The notes: a model not told the origin generated them from the sequence alone. A stretch of DNA of 64,000 nucleotides from Hyposmocoma kahamanoa (GCF_003589595.1 NW_020653713.1:6200360-6264359); one strand, 5' to 3'. Positions 44,486 through 56,120 are shown, counted from the first letter of the stretch. A program made the numbers and translations.

Positions 44486-45310
44486 GGTTTAAACCTACAA
44501 AATGGAGATGTGACTAATAAAGATTGTTGACTATAGTGTCGTCAACTAGCGTTAACAAGAATCGAAATCATAAACATGTATATATAAATTAATTTACCTA
44601 CACGATCATGAACTCACTCGAAAGCACTTATCTGCTTCCCCAAGCAAACACGAGTGGATCGACGGAAAATCGTCCAATTATCATATTTATCCAATTGCCC
44701 CCCATTGCTCGCTTACCCCACTATTAATCCACGATCACGATGTTTGAGCTACATGTACGTTGTTTATTGAGCCAATATTAGCTAGTATTGGAACTGTTCA
44801 GTTACATGCAGAGGTTCTCAAAATTTTATTTTTTATTTTGTTTTATTTATTATATATGTAAAGCACAAATCCTGACTCACTTAGAAAAATAGAACGCGTA
44901 CTTCCTGGAAAAAAGACATTTATACCGTTGTACGCGGATAGGCTCCAAGGCAAAGAATCAAATATGAGAAGACCTGAATGTGGAAAATATAAGCGAGTGA
45001 TCTACGGCCTGCAAAAACTATAATACATGAGGGGAATTTATGTGCATTTATATGAGATACACCCTGGTCAATTTCCGCGGGAAGTAAAAAAATGTTCGTA
45101 ATTCAAATAAACAAGATGGCCGCCATACAAATTTCAAAGCCTCCTATCACGGAAACTATTGGAGATAGGTAGGAGGTGCTTGAAGGAATGCCATAGAGGG
45201 TAACGCTGCTCAACTGCCTGGGTTAAAAAAAATTCAAGATGGCGATTTCAAAATGGCGGTCGAAGAAAAACTTGCTTCGATCCGTCTTTAGGAGTCCTTA
45301 ATCATAATTT
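44486..45310. other. no gene; ragged start of tandem array
   Basis: 45100-45270 contains 'caagatggccgccat' and 'caaaatggcggtcg' motifs related to the following array. Confidence 0.4.
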
Positions 45311-45845
45311 GGGGTCAAAATTTTCTTTTCGCCATTTCTTTATATGGCTGCCATATAAGTGTTTTTTTCGTTAAAAATAGCTGCCGAAAGAGATTTGCTC
45401 TGATTCGACTGAAAATTGGCATGTGAAGGCCACTAAAAATGCCAAATAATAATAATAGTTGTGCTCAAAATTTATTTTTCGCCATTTTCAAATTTGGCCG
45501 TCATAGAAGCGTTTGTTGGCGGCAGAAAAAAAATTGCTCAGATCCCTTTGCAAATTGGTACATGGGGGTCTCTAGGAATGCTTGATAATAATTTGTGATC
45601 AAAATTGGTTTTTCGCCATTTTTCAATATGGCTGCCACAGAAGTGTTTTTTTGGCGGCAGATGCAAATTTGCTCTAATTCGATTGAAAATCGGCTTGAGG
45701 GAGAGTCTACGGGTATTAAATAATAATTTCCGTTCAAAATTTATTTTTCTCCATTTTTCCATATGGCTGCCTTACAAACATTTTTTAGCGGTTGATAAAA
45801 TTTTGCTTTAATTCTACTGAAAATCGTCATGAGGGATTTTTTTTT
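45311..45845. repeat. diverged tandem array, 134-150 bp units
   Basis: Four units start at TCAAAA positions 45315, 45465, 45599 and 45734. Each contains 'tttttcgccatttt', 'atatggctgcca', 'gtttttttggcggcaga', 'ttgctctaattcgattgaaa' and 'taataatttg'. The units differ by point changes and indels. Confidence 0.85.
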
Positions 45846-46339
45846 TGTTTCGGCCCTCCTGCACTACGGAGACTTTGCTGTCGCCTTATTGGTCTGCACT
45901 ACTGCCTTCACGGTCGCCACACAGAATTTCAAGTATTATTGTAGAATCTTGAATTTTTAGTTATTTTTAAATACTAATGTACAGTTTTTTTTACAAAATG
46001 TCCTTGTTTATAACTATTCCCGGAATCTTAGCGAGCTTATCAGGGACAAAGAATCTCCTCTTTCCTAAGAGGATAGTTTTGCTACGAAGTTTGATTCTAC
46101 TTTAGATATAAACAGCTCTAACTCAATGACATTCAATACACACAATTGAGAAATTAATATCATCGCGCAATATCGTCATTAGTCCTGGTTTGTTAGTTTC
46201 CCTTCAGATAATATTGTTTGAAAATTATACGTGTCTAATACCTTTCCATACAAAAGTCCAAGTTTGTGCTATATATATGTATATTTTAAAATAATGGAAC
46301 ATTTTTTACTAAGAACTCAAAACTCCAACTGAATCTTCG
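45846..46339. other. no gene recognised
   Basis: No supported feature. Confidence 0.4.
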
Positions 46340-46500
46340 TTTAATAGGTAAGCAAATTATACTAGAAATCGTCATGTTGATTAAACTCTACTGCTCATTC
46401 ATAAGGCACATTCCTCTGAAAAGAATGAGTAAAAAACTCCAAGGGTTGCTCTTTGTAAATAAACATTTGTTACATTTCTCATCTGCAATATTTATTTCAA
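46340..46500 (-). repeat. CR1-like LINE 3' UTR fragment
   Basis: 'tgaaaagaatgagtaaaaaa' and 'ttgctctttgtaaataaaca' match 16490-16540. Confidence 0.6.
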
Positions 46501-46510
46501 ACTCTTCTTC

Positions 46511-46930
46511 TTAGAGAGCCTCTTCAATCCTGAAGGTTAGCCGTCGGCTTCCCGTATTTGTCTCTATCAGCAGCCATTCGACCGAGGCAATGCCGGTCCA
46601 ATCCCGGATGTGTCGCAGCCACGATTTCTTTCTTCGCCCAACGCGTCTCTTTCCCTGCTCTTTGGCCATCATCATCAGCTGTAGCAGCTTGTATCTATCG
46701 TTCCTGATCACGTGACCAAGATATATTTTGCGCCTTTTGATAGATGGCTATCAAAAGGTCCCGGAAAATGTTCCGGGACATGCGAACACGCTGAAGCACG
46801 GTTTCGTGTCCAACTAATGCGAAACATGCCACAGTAGCACCACATATCAAATGCCTACAGGCATCTTGTAGTGTCTTCTTTTAATGACCAAGTTTCGCAG
46901 CCGTACATTACGACGGACTAGATGTAACTT
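46511..46930 (-). pseudogene. RTE-type LINE C-terminal remnant
   Basis: The minus strand first reads MYGCETWSLKEDTTRCL, then AFDMWCYCGMFRISWTRN, the YGxETW...W(C)xRRMLRISW block of RTE-like reverse transcriptases. After a stop and a frameshift near 46740 it continues YKLLQLMMMAKEQGKRRVGR, then KKSWLRHIRDWTGIAS, the basic C-terminal tail typical of this clade. It ends at 46511. About 135 codons are recognisable, so only the extreme C-terminus of the polyprotein was retained. Non-functional. Confidence 0.8.
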
Positions 46931-46994
46931 AAAGGTAACCAGACTCGGAGCTTTATGTTCAGTTTACGACAGTACAGAACTTTCCTCGTGTTAC

Positions 46995-47130
46995 CGAGTT
47001 CTTAGGTTTTCGCGATCGTTACACATAGGAAATGAAACTATTTTTCCGGATTTAAATCGCGTATATATTTGTTTTTTCAAACAAACCAACGTTTCGGACC
47101 CTTTACAGGTCCCGTGACTGAGGTGGTAAA
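46995..47130 (+). repeat. foldback family, single-arm copy 3
   Basis: 'ttcttaggttttcgcgatcg', one 'atttttccggatttaaatcg' arm, then 'aacgtttcggaccctttaca', a block common in lepidopteran repeats. The second arm is absent. Confidence 0.72.
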
Positions 47131-47459
47131 GTTCTCAACCAGTTATGTTTAATATTAATGCAAACCACCCTATTTTTCTACTATAGTTACAAAAGTTATT
47201 AATTAAATACCTTATTTTTAATTTTACAAAGAAGCACTCTAATTTATGGTACATTATGTTTTAAGAATTATTTTATTCTAACAATATGATAAAGTTAAAT
47301 TTATTATTAATTAATAATGGAAATCAGAATAAATTAAAACATATTATTACATATTGTTAAAAGAGGCTCGAGCAATTTCTATCCGGATCTTCAGATTCCC
47401 ATGATTCATTTACCCAAGCCCCCAAATACTTCAAATATATAGAAATCTAAATTTCTAAT
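47131..47459. other. no gene recognised
   Basis: AT-rich; no supported feature. Confidence 0.4.
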
Positions 47460-47610
47460 ATACAGAAATCAAATAGATAAGTTAAGACCAGTAAGAGCTA
47501 AAGGGGTAACTTGAAAATAGCAAATTTTGAATATGCACCGGAACCTTATTATAGAAGCGTATACATTTCTCCTTCAATCAATTTATAACTTTATGAAAAC
47601 GACAGTCTAT
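47460..47610 (-). pseudogene. CR1-like LINE C-terminal fragment
   Basis: The minus strand reads KEKCIRFYNKVPVHIQNLLF, colinear with CIRFYNKIPEHIL of the intact copy. About 30 codons remain. Confidence 0.65.
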
Positions 47611-47639
47611 AACAGTCAGTTTATTTTTATTCCCCATAT

Positions 47640-47820
47640 TAATGGTGAAATTACAGGCACATGGGACTTGTCAACTTGTCTCAGGGAGTCGGGCGCAGTG
47701 GCAGTGCACCTCAGATCTTTGCTCTTTTAAAGTTCTGAGTGGCACTGCAACTGTTATGAATAGACGTGTAGCTTACCATCAGGCGCACGACTTATTCGTC
47801 CCGTGACTTAACATTATAAA
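47640..47820 (-). repeat. family B, inverted copy
   Basis: 'ggtgaaattacaggcacatg' to 'attcgtcccgtgacttaaca'. Confidence 0.72.
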
Positions 47821-48304
47821 AAAATATATTTATGTTATGTTAAGCACTATTTTTCATTAAAAAAAATACTATTCTTCTTGACATAAATTAACTTTCAAAA
47901 TGTACTGTGAAGAAACGTAAAGTGTAACAGTGTTAATTTCTTTAAAAAATAATTAACTACTTAAATTTAAAACTTATATCAACAATTCACGACCAGGTAC
48001 ATACCTGTTAATGACGTAGCTTTGTGTCCAACGGCTTGAATCAGCAAGTTTTAGAAACGCAGACCAGATGCGTAAGGCGCGTGTTAGCGTGTTCCCGGGG
48101 GCGCCGCATTAAGATATGCTAATGTTATTAGGAGACGAGCATTATCTTTTAACTGCGATATATCTACGCGATGTTTTCACTGTTCTCGTATCGGAGATCA
48201 CACTGATTACCTTTATTAGCTCGGATACATACCGGCGAACCGAACATACGTAAGAAGACGTAAGTATTACAGCAGAAGATTGGAAATTCGTAATTTAAAC
48301 AACC
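47821..48304. other. no gene recognised
   Basis: No supported feature. Confidence 0.4.
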
Positions 48305-48515
48305 TTTTTTATAATTATTAATTTACAAAGATTAAACACAGAAAAATTCATTAGATCCGGCTGAATTCGAACCAGCTGACGCTCTCCCAACTGAGTTACG
48401 GAATAAACCGGCAGACCATACGAATTTTTCTGTGTTTATTGCACGCCATCTGTAAGAAATCTATGAAGGGCACGGTGCCAGGCAAATCTAGTGATCGATC
48501 TTTGTATTAGTGAAT
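48305..48515 (-). repeat. tRNA-like repeat family D, copy 6 with clear tRNA
   Basis: The minus strand has GTAACTCAGTTGGGAGAGCG (A box/D-arm) and TGGTTCGAATTCAGCC (B box/T-arm), spaced as in a tRNA. The flanks are the family D 'ttataattattaatttacaa' and 'gccatctgtaagaaatctat'. Confidence 0.75.
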
Positions 48516-48699
48516 ATTGCATTTGTAAAATTTAGTAACAAGTAAAGCTGTTTAGAAATAAAATCAGGAAAGAGGACTTGCACGTCTGAAGATCGGTACT
48601 GCCGTATCGCCATCTGTGATAAGTGTATGAAAGTTTTTCTTCACTCAGCCAGTGGGTCTAGTCCCTTTCTCCGTCCGAAACAATTACTGTTAAATAATA

Positions 48700-48835
48700 A
48701 CGCACACACTCAACATAGCCCCGTACTAGGGAAACTCTGTGTCGCGGGTGCCATGGACACACACATAAACCACAAATTACACCCAAACACACGAGTGAAA
48801 TAAATGTAGGGCATACAAATATTTCTCTACAGTTT
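48700..48835 (-). repeat. tRNA-like SINE family C, headless copy
   Basis: Body only ('cgcgggtgccatggacacac'); the tRNA-like head is missing, replaced after 'caaatatttctc'. Confidence 0.68.
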
Positions 48836-49407
48836 CAGTGCATTTCTGCGTCCCGGGCATCGACCTAATAGTCCCGGGCAAAAAAAATCGAGACTCGGTG
48901 CGGTCTCGAAAATCCCGGGAAAAAAAGAGACTTCCCAGACTATTTTAAAAGTAGTTTTCCATACTTACAGACTAGACATTTAGGTGGTCAAAACATAATA
49001 TTTTAATTAAGTTCTTTATTAACAAAAGTTACAAAATGAAAATAAAAGAAAAAAAATATTTATCATTTTTATAGTAGATACGTAAAAAACAAAAGGCGTT
49101 TAGTATGGTTTCAGATAGAGAGAACCAGATTTTGTTACTAACGTTCTTCAATCTCCACAAATTATTCTAAGCTACACTCCAAAGTATTGCCACGTCCATG
49201 TAGCCAAAATAAAAAATAAGTGGTGCTTTAGTGGATTTTTAATGTATTTTAATTAAATGACTTAAGTTTTCTCAATATTCCCGAGGCTAAAATTTCAGTC
49301 TTGAGTCGAAAGTCCTAGTATCTACACGGAACCTCAGGAGATTCATTTGTATTTCTTGTAATTTTGATTTATTTAAAAAGCTAAGTCTAAAGCGCTGCTG
49401 TATTGCC
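48836..49407. other. no gene recognised
   Basis: No supported feature. Confidence 0.4.
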
Positions 49408-49411
49408 TTAA

Positions 49412-49614
49412 ACGGCCCATTCACTACCTGCATAGCATTCCGCCGCGCAGATAGAAGACTGCTCACACACTATCCTTCGTATGGCCCTTGTATGGAGTCT
49501 CGCAGGACGCATTGCAGGATTGCAGGATGGCTTGCACGCTGCGACTACATTCATAATTCTGCATTACGCAGCGGACAACAAGGCGGACTGCAATGCAGGA
49601 TAATGAATACCCCC
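49412..49614. mobile_element. TTAA-flanked MITE
   Basis: 203 bp between TTAA at 49408-49411 and 49615-49618. The ends ACGGCCCATTCACTACCTGC and the inverse GGGGGTATTCATTATCCTGC align over about 36 bp with imperfect identity. The interior has repeated 'gcaggat' motifs. The TTAA target suggests mobilisation by a piggyBac-type transposase. Confidence 0.75.
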
Positions 49615-49618
49615 TTAA

Positions 49619-50815
49619 TAAATAAATAATAATATTTCGATGCCCTACTTTCTCAAACTCGTATCTTGTAAAGAGTGATTATTCAGGAAATGTTAAATCT
49701 TTCTATTTATTTTAAATTTCTTATCAAGGGTCTTAATTTGGATGCATTACTTTAAGAATAGGTAAAAGCCAGTGTGTGATTATTAAGGAAATGTGATGTG
49801 AAATCAGCCTGCGAAAACTGCCCCAATAACGTCGAAGAGCCGTTGATGGACTTTGCTAGTATAATTTTGCGTTTTAGTTTATGCCTAGTCATCAATATAT
49901 TTTTGTATATTTTTAGAAGTCCGGAATAAAAAATTGTAAAACATTGTGTTTAAGAATAGATGCAAGAACATTTAAATGACAGATAATGAAAGGTGCAAAG
50001 GAACGTTTTGACAAGAGTCCTCTTGCCAATGTCAATGTCACATTGATATTGAGAACAGTGTGACCATTTGTGGCAGATTTCTGCCATTTGAGCAGATTTA
50101 ATTTTTATTCATTTTCATTGCTGCAGAACATGATAAGTTATATGAAATGTGGCAAAGTTTGGCAGATTTTGGAATATTCGGGAAGTTCTTTATTATTTTT
50201 GGGAACAAACTGAAAACTTGTTGTTTTCTGCTACTACGAAAAAACATCTGAAGCGAAATACAGGACAATGTTACAAACATAACCTATATCAACTTTATAA
50301 CCGCAGCTTCTACAGGCTGTACTCAATTAGCTTTTTAAATGCCTTGATAATGAATCACAAATATTGGTAGGTCTCTTTAATGCACGTCGTCAAAAACACT
50401 GGGTCATAAAATATACGGGATGTCACTATACTTCTATAAACAATCCATTTTCTGCATTTCAGTAACTTTGTGCTTTAAGATACGAGTTTGAGAAAGTAAG
50501 GCGACGATTTTGACTTTGATTTGCATGTCATACGTATAATTGTAAGACAATGGTCATACGTCAATAATCGCCCGAATGACAGTATGTAGAGCTTTAAGGA
50601 GGTGGCAAAAGTTGTTATGAGCACTCATAACGTTCGTCAAACGACTTTCATATGATCATAATAATGAAAATCGCAAGAAATTATGCAACAAACTTCATTC
50701 GAATGAAATATAAGGGGGTAAGTTATAATATAAATTGTTAATATTACAACCGATAAAACGGTACGGGATACGGGATACGGGTCTCTAATGTACCTATCGT
50801 CTATATATTAGACTA
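49619..50815. other. no gene recognised
   Basis: No supported feature; 'acgggatacgggatacggg' short tandem near 50765. Confidence 0.4.
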
Positions 50816-51291
50816 GTGCCTGATCGGTCCTTAAAAGGAGTGATCCTAGTTAGTTCAATCGGTCAACTGAACTAGGTCGGTCTTCTAGTTCATTTAGTTC
50901 ATCTAGTCTAGTTCCTTAGTTCGTCTTTGACATTGAACGAACGAACGCTCGATGAAATTCGTGTAGAATAAATGCGCCCTTACTTTACAAGCTTACGTAT
51001 ATATATTATACATAATATAGATACTTATTAGAGACTTAAAACGAGCTGGCAACATTCAATCGTGCATCCCAATCGAACTTGTATACTAAAAGCAGTGAAA
51101 GATCGCTAATTGTCCCGCTCGTCCCGTTCCTACCGTATAAAAGACAGGTGAATTATCAAATCAGACAATTCCTAGTTCGTACTGAACTAAAAAGACCAAT
51201 GAATTATTAAGACCGTGCAAGACGATCTAGTTGATGTCGGTCAGTGTCGCGAATATATTCCTAATAGTTCGTAGTTCATGAACTATACAAG
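50816..51291. repeat. cluster of AGTTC / GAACT motifs
   Basis: Repeated 'ctagttcatttagttcatct', 'caactgaactagg', 'gttcgtactgaacta' and 'agttcatgaact' in both orientations. Probably a decayed palindromic repeat. Confidence 0.45.
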
Positions 51292-51299
51292 CCTACTAT

Positions 51300-51678
51300 C
51301 TTAGAATAATAACGCATAGAAACCTAGCCCGCACACGCTAAGCGAGGCAAATTAAAGCGCGCCAAAAGGGCCTACACGAGCGGGCGGGCCTTCAGTGCTC
51401 AAGGTCAACTTGCACCGCGAACAGCTCCAGAATTTTAGCTAAAAATGACGAAATGTGCGGTAAATGAGTGTAAAAATACGTCAGACAAACATAAAATAGA
51501 TACCACACTTCACATTCCACAAGGAAGTAACGCGTTTCAACTTGTATTTTTATATAAATATTCACTAAAACCGAAAATTAACCTACTACTAAAACTAGCC
51601 TACATGAATTCGATTTTAGCCTCACTTGTGACAGTTCGTTTGATATGAAACTATCATTCTATGCGTTATTATTCTAAG
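51300..51678 (+). mobile_element. 379 bp P-element-like deletion derivative
   Basis: Perfect 22 bp TIRs beginning CTTAGAATAATAACGC, immediately flanked by the 8 bp direct duplication CCTACTAT (51292-51299 and 51679-51686). The interior holds a GC-rich leader and the start of a THAP-like coding frame. P-type elements make 8 bp duplications and have transposases with an N-terminal THAP domain. hAT elements also make 8 bp duplications, but THAP points to the P type. Confidence 0.8.
51445..51525 (+). CDS. THAP-like zinc-finger N-terminus (truncated)
   Basis: ATG at 51445 in good context (aaaATGA). It reads MTKCAVNECKN followed by TTLHIPQGS, fitting the first half of a THAP DNA-binding domain: M-x-x-C-x4-C at the N-terminus, then the 'xxFHxFP'-like strand. 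The second half (C-x2-H and AVPTIF region) is absent. The open frame continues to 51648 with unrelated Leu/Lys-rich sequence, either because of an internal deletion or because a 5' splice site lies near 51522 ('gaagtaac'). It sits between the element's TIRs and so would be the remnant of the transposase's DNA-binding domain. Whether it is translated is unknown. Confidence 0.55.
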
Positions 51679-51717
51679 CCTACTATGTATAAATATTATT
51701 GTCCAAATGTTTAATTG

Positions 51718-52375
51718 CCGTAATTTTATTTAATGTAAACTTTATTTCAATTTCTAATGAAAGTTTAATATAAACTTACATTCTATAATTTCAATTTTTA
51801 TAACAATCATTCACTGTAACACTCGTTTTAAATAATAATTAATAAGGGGTGCGCCTCACTTGTGTGAAAATAAAATTCATTTAATATAATTTTCACTTGG
51901 GCAAAATACACTTCCTACAACTTCATTTCATATTCTCGTTTGTAATAATATTCACATTATATAAGAAGAACATTTTATACAAAGTTTTATATAACCAACA
52001 TTTTATATATTGTCAATTCATATAATTTTTACGAGGTATTAATGTGCGCCCATCCTTTAGTAGGTTAAGTTAGAATATGAAAAAGCAGCACGAGGCAAGC
52101 CAAGCCAAACCGACTTTGTTTGCGTTTCCGAAAACGTTTTAGATAAATTTATTTCAGTTCAAAGATCTATTTAACTATGCCAACTAATGTTTATATGTAT
52201 ATAACTTATAGTTGTTATTTAAAATTATTGTTAGGGTTAATGATTTAAAAAAAAATTATAGAATGTAATGTTAGGGCAAAAATTTAATTATAGAATGTAA
52301 GTTGATATTAAACGCTCGATAAGTGAAGTTATATGAAAAAAGTTTATATTAAATTAAATTATATTAAATGAGCGT
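51718..52375. mobile_element. AT-rich inverted-repeat element
   Basis: 51763-51791 ('gtttaatataaacttacatt') pairs with 52281-52313 ('aatgtaagttgatattaaac'). Weaker inverted similarity extends outward to about 51718 and 52375. Target duplication not found. Confidence 0.55.
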
Positions 52376-52404
52376 TAGGTTAAAAATATTTATATAGTTA
52401 TTAT

Positions 52405-52590
52405 TAAGTATTGATTCAAAGATCGAACAACACGAAGAAATATTCCCTCGAACGCTCTTACCAACATAGCTAATGAAGATCTTATGAATTTCTCCATGCG
52501 CTTGCTGCAGTTATTTATATTGTGTTTAAAAACGACTTCTTGCCGTCAGCGCCACCCGTGAGAAACCTATTTAATATTTTTTAGTAAAAG
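52405..52590 (-). repeat. tRNA-like repeat family D, decayed copy
   Basis: 'gattcaaagatcgaacaaca' and 'gcgccacccgtgagaaacct' ends; tRNA-like middle mostly gone. Confidence 0.6.
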
Positions 52591-55199
52591 GAAAACACTG
52601 GGGTTTGGCCACGGATATGAAAAACTTGTGTATCAAATCAGACCTTACCACCTTTAATCTAAATAAAAAAATCTTAACAAAACAGGACCGTTCGTGAAAA
52701 AAGATGACGGAAAGACGGTAGGAATGTCAGAGGCGCACAATGCTATTCATACGAGTATAATACGCCATAAGAGCCCTATGAAAGCCGTATAGATGTGCCA
52801 ATTCTTTACACTCGTGCGGAAGTAGGTTGACTCTCAAAAACTGGAAATACACAAAAGATTGTTCATAATATGGGTTCGTATCTTATTTTAGACTAGGGTA
52901 TCATTCCGAATGAATAAACAACTAGGCAGAATGTCGATTCGCCCTGCCGAGTTTTTCTTTTTCTCATTTTTCTTTTTTCGCAGTTCTACAGTTTCAGCGT
53001 GTATAATTTTTCAATTGAATATTTGCCCACAGATTTAACATGGTAACCTTTGACCTCTTATTATCTCGGGTCTGTGTCACCTATGGGGTTAGCACGATGG
53101 TTAAACACGAAAATTATTATACATATGTACTTATTCTGAAATGTTTGTTGCTGTTATGGAATAGAAATGTTACTTGTGAAAGAAAAGATTTTGATAATTT
53201 AGAAACTACAACAAAACCCCTTCAAATAGCATTCGTATTGTATTTTTATTAATTGTTGTTTTACCTGAAAGGGTAATTATTAGTTATTACGAGTAGCTGT
53301 TCCTTTTCGACTAAAATGGTGTCTCTTGAGAAGAAATTAATTATAATAATTTCATTCTGCAACATAACCACTCAACTAACAGATAGGTATGCATGAAATT
53401 TGGAATGACAATAAAAATACAGTTCTACTATAATAGGTCTTTTTCAAAATTTGAATGAAGATATTAGTCAAATAGAAGCATTTCGTAGTAATATCATTGA
53501 ATTTGAACAAAACTGTATTTACAACAAATATTTAATTTAAATGGTTTCCGCCCTCTTTTTCGGCCGTTAATAGGTTTTAACCGGATTTAAACCCGGTGTT
53601 AACAAAGCGTCGAGTTATATTAGAACCCGAGCCGCTTGTCCATCTCAGTTCCAGCCTTTGACATCGTGATAATTTTTAATAAAATTTTAAACAACCCGTG
53701 TCTGACGCAAAAACTACTGCTTGAAGTAGAACGGGATTGCCATTGCTTAATTAAACTTTGAAAATGGCATATTCTTGCATTGAATTGTAAAATGCGCTGC
53801 TACAATTACTGCAGAACAATAGCTCTAGTCGCACTTAAAACCATAAATTAAAGGTTAAATAAAAAAGTAAAATTTGACCTAATCCTTTATTTCGAATTTC
53901 CTTTGCGAACAAGCTTAAAATAAAAATATAATAAAAACAACATATTTTCGTAAATTTTAAAACTTATTATAAACATGAATAACTTAATAGGAATGTATAT
54001 AATTATTGCGTTTTGTATGATATTCTTTTCTGACATATATTGTTAATCGTGCTTAGGCTTTGGTTTTCCAGTCTTTAATGTAACTAAATCTATTAATTAA
54101 ATTTAAATGGGTGCTGTACATGTTTTACAGACAGATTCCATTAAAACAACCAATTCAATTCCGATGAGTTGTAGTTAGTTTCAATGCATATTATTGGCAA
54201 TCAGCACAAATTGTGTTGAAAGTACTTGTTATACTTGTTGTAGTCGGACAAGACAACAAGTACATTAAATGCAACTGTGCGGGTTACAAAGACGCAACAA
54301 AGAAACTAACTATTGCAAAGAATCACAAAAAAACTTTACCCCCAACTTACCCTCAAGTTTTTTTTTTCTATTTGGCCCTTATTTTAAAGCCGATAGCTTT
54401 ACAAATAGGAGGCATATTATATAGGTACACAGGCAAAGGCAAATCTGGACCACACTGTATAAACCCCTACTTGCCCTTAACTGTTTTTTGTAACCCTAAA
54501 TTTAAGATCACAAATAATGTGGTGTTATAAATAGGGTATTTCTGCGTACATATAATAAAACTTGAGGGGAAATTTGTACAAAACTAAAGAAAATCATTTT
54601 AGAAAAACTTGCCCTCAAGTTTTTCTTTTGGACCCTAATATTAGGCCTTAAATTGTGTGTTTTTTTAACTTCAAACGACATCTATTTGAAAGCCGGGTAG
54701 ACATAAAAAGGTAGTTAAACATAAAAAAATAATGCTACAAGTCAAATATAAAATGGACGTCACCCGCATGAAAATGTACAGCATTAATGCAAAATTCGCA
54801 AACGATTTATAAAGCAAATAATAATATTAATGTCATGGCACCGTTCTTTGAAATTGTTTCGTAATTTTTGAAATCAAAATGCGGCTTACTTACTAAAATT
54901 CCTTGAAGGTAATAATAATGGTGCAGTCATGTGTACTTCGATTGATATAAGTTTTAATCACCCCATTATTATTTGGCTCCAAGCCTAAATAGACACACAG
55001 AGAGTAAATTCGATATTATTTACGATCTTACCTCTAAGAAAAGGAAATGATATCTAAGTAACCCAACAACTGACGGTCACCATAAGGTGTAACAAGTTCA
55101 CACTGCGTTCGAGACGTTCGAATTATCCACTTCTTTGGTATATGGAATCACTCGTATAGGTACTATGTCCTAAATCCCGTGTATATAACCATGTATTGA
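52591..55199. other. no gene recognised
   Basis: Frames at 53040-53252 and 54213-54530 show no domain. Near 54590-54630 'cttgccctcaagtttt' echoes 54345-54365. Confidence 0.4.
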
Positions 55200-56120
55200 C
55201 ATTAAACTTAATTTTTTGTAAAATTATGGGGTTTTTTTTAATACTTTTTGTCACTCATTTGGTGTTTTTTATGCAACGTTTTGTATGCTTTTTTGTTTTT
55301 AATTTTGTTACATCCAATTTACATTTTGGTTTTTTCATGTCAATTGACGTTTGCAGTATCTCTTGATGTTTACTTTTTGCCTCAAAATAATATTTACACA
55401 TAGGATTTTCTTTTTGTATTTTTTATTTTGTTTTTTCTTTTTTTTTGCTACGTTTATTTTTTTTTATTATATTTTTTGTCCTTTTGTGCAATTTTATAAT
55501 TTTTTTCAAGAATTTTTTAATACATTTTAAATTTTTTTTGGTTTTTAAGTTTTTACATCAAATTAAATTTTTTGTTTATCTTGTAGTTTGATTTAATAAG
55601 TCCAGTAGACAAGTAATTTAGTAGTGTTCCTATTTTTCTTGAACATAACGCTTTAAACATTTTTTTTTCTTTTTTGTTTTTTTTAATTTTTTTTTTGCCG
55701 GCACGCATTTTTTTATTATATTTTTAAATTTTTTTTTGGTTTTTAAGTTTTTACATCAAATTAATTTGTTTTTCATGTAGTTTGATATAGTAATAATGCT
55801 GAAACTATTTTCTTTTGCTTTTGATTTTATTTTTGCAATTAATTTTTTTTTGATGTCGTTTAATGTTAGTGCATCCCCTTATTTTTACCATTTTGTAAAT
55901 CCGCGTTGAAGTACACGGAAGATTTTTTTTTTTATGCTTTTTGTGTTTTGGATATTTTGTTTGTGGGGTACAAAGATGTTTATGATGATTAAGATGATTT
56001 TTATTTTTTTGTATTTTTATTTTTGTATTTTTTTGTGTCATTATATATTGACGACAGTGCATACCTTTCACAATTAATAATGTTTTAAACATTTTTTTCT
56101 TTATGTATTTTGTTTTTGTG
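55200..56120. repeat. T-rich low-complexity tract with internal duplication
   Basis: Strong T-over-A asymmetry over 0.9 kb. 55530-55600 and 55730-55800 share 'ggtttttaagtttttacatc' and 'ttgtagtttgatt', about 200 bp apart. The minus-strand Lys/Asn/His-rich frame (55805-56092) is a by-product of composition. Confidence 0.75.

Noticed and set aside
54213..54530. 105-codon plus-strand frame
   Set aside because: Starts at a non-ATG codon, has no domain and lies in AT-rich DNA.
55805..56092. Lys/His/Asn-rich minus-strand frame of 95 codons
   Set aside because: By-product of the T-rich tract; no domain and no codon structure.
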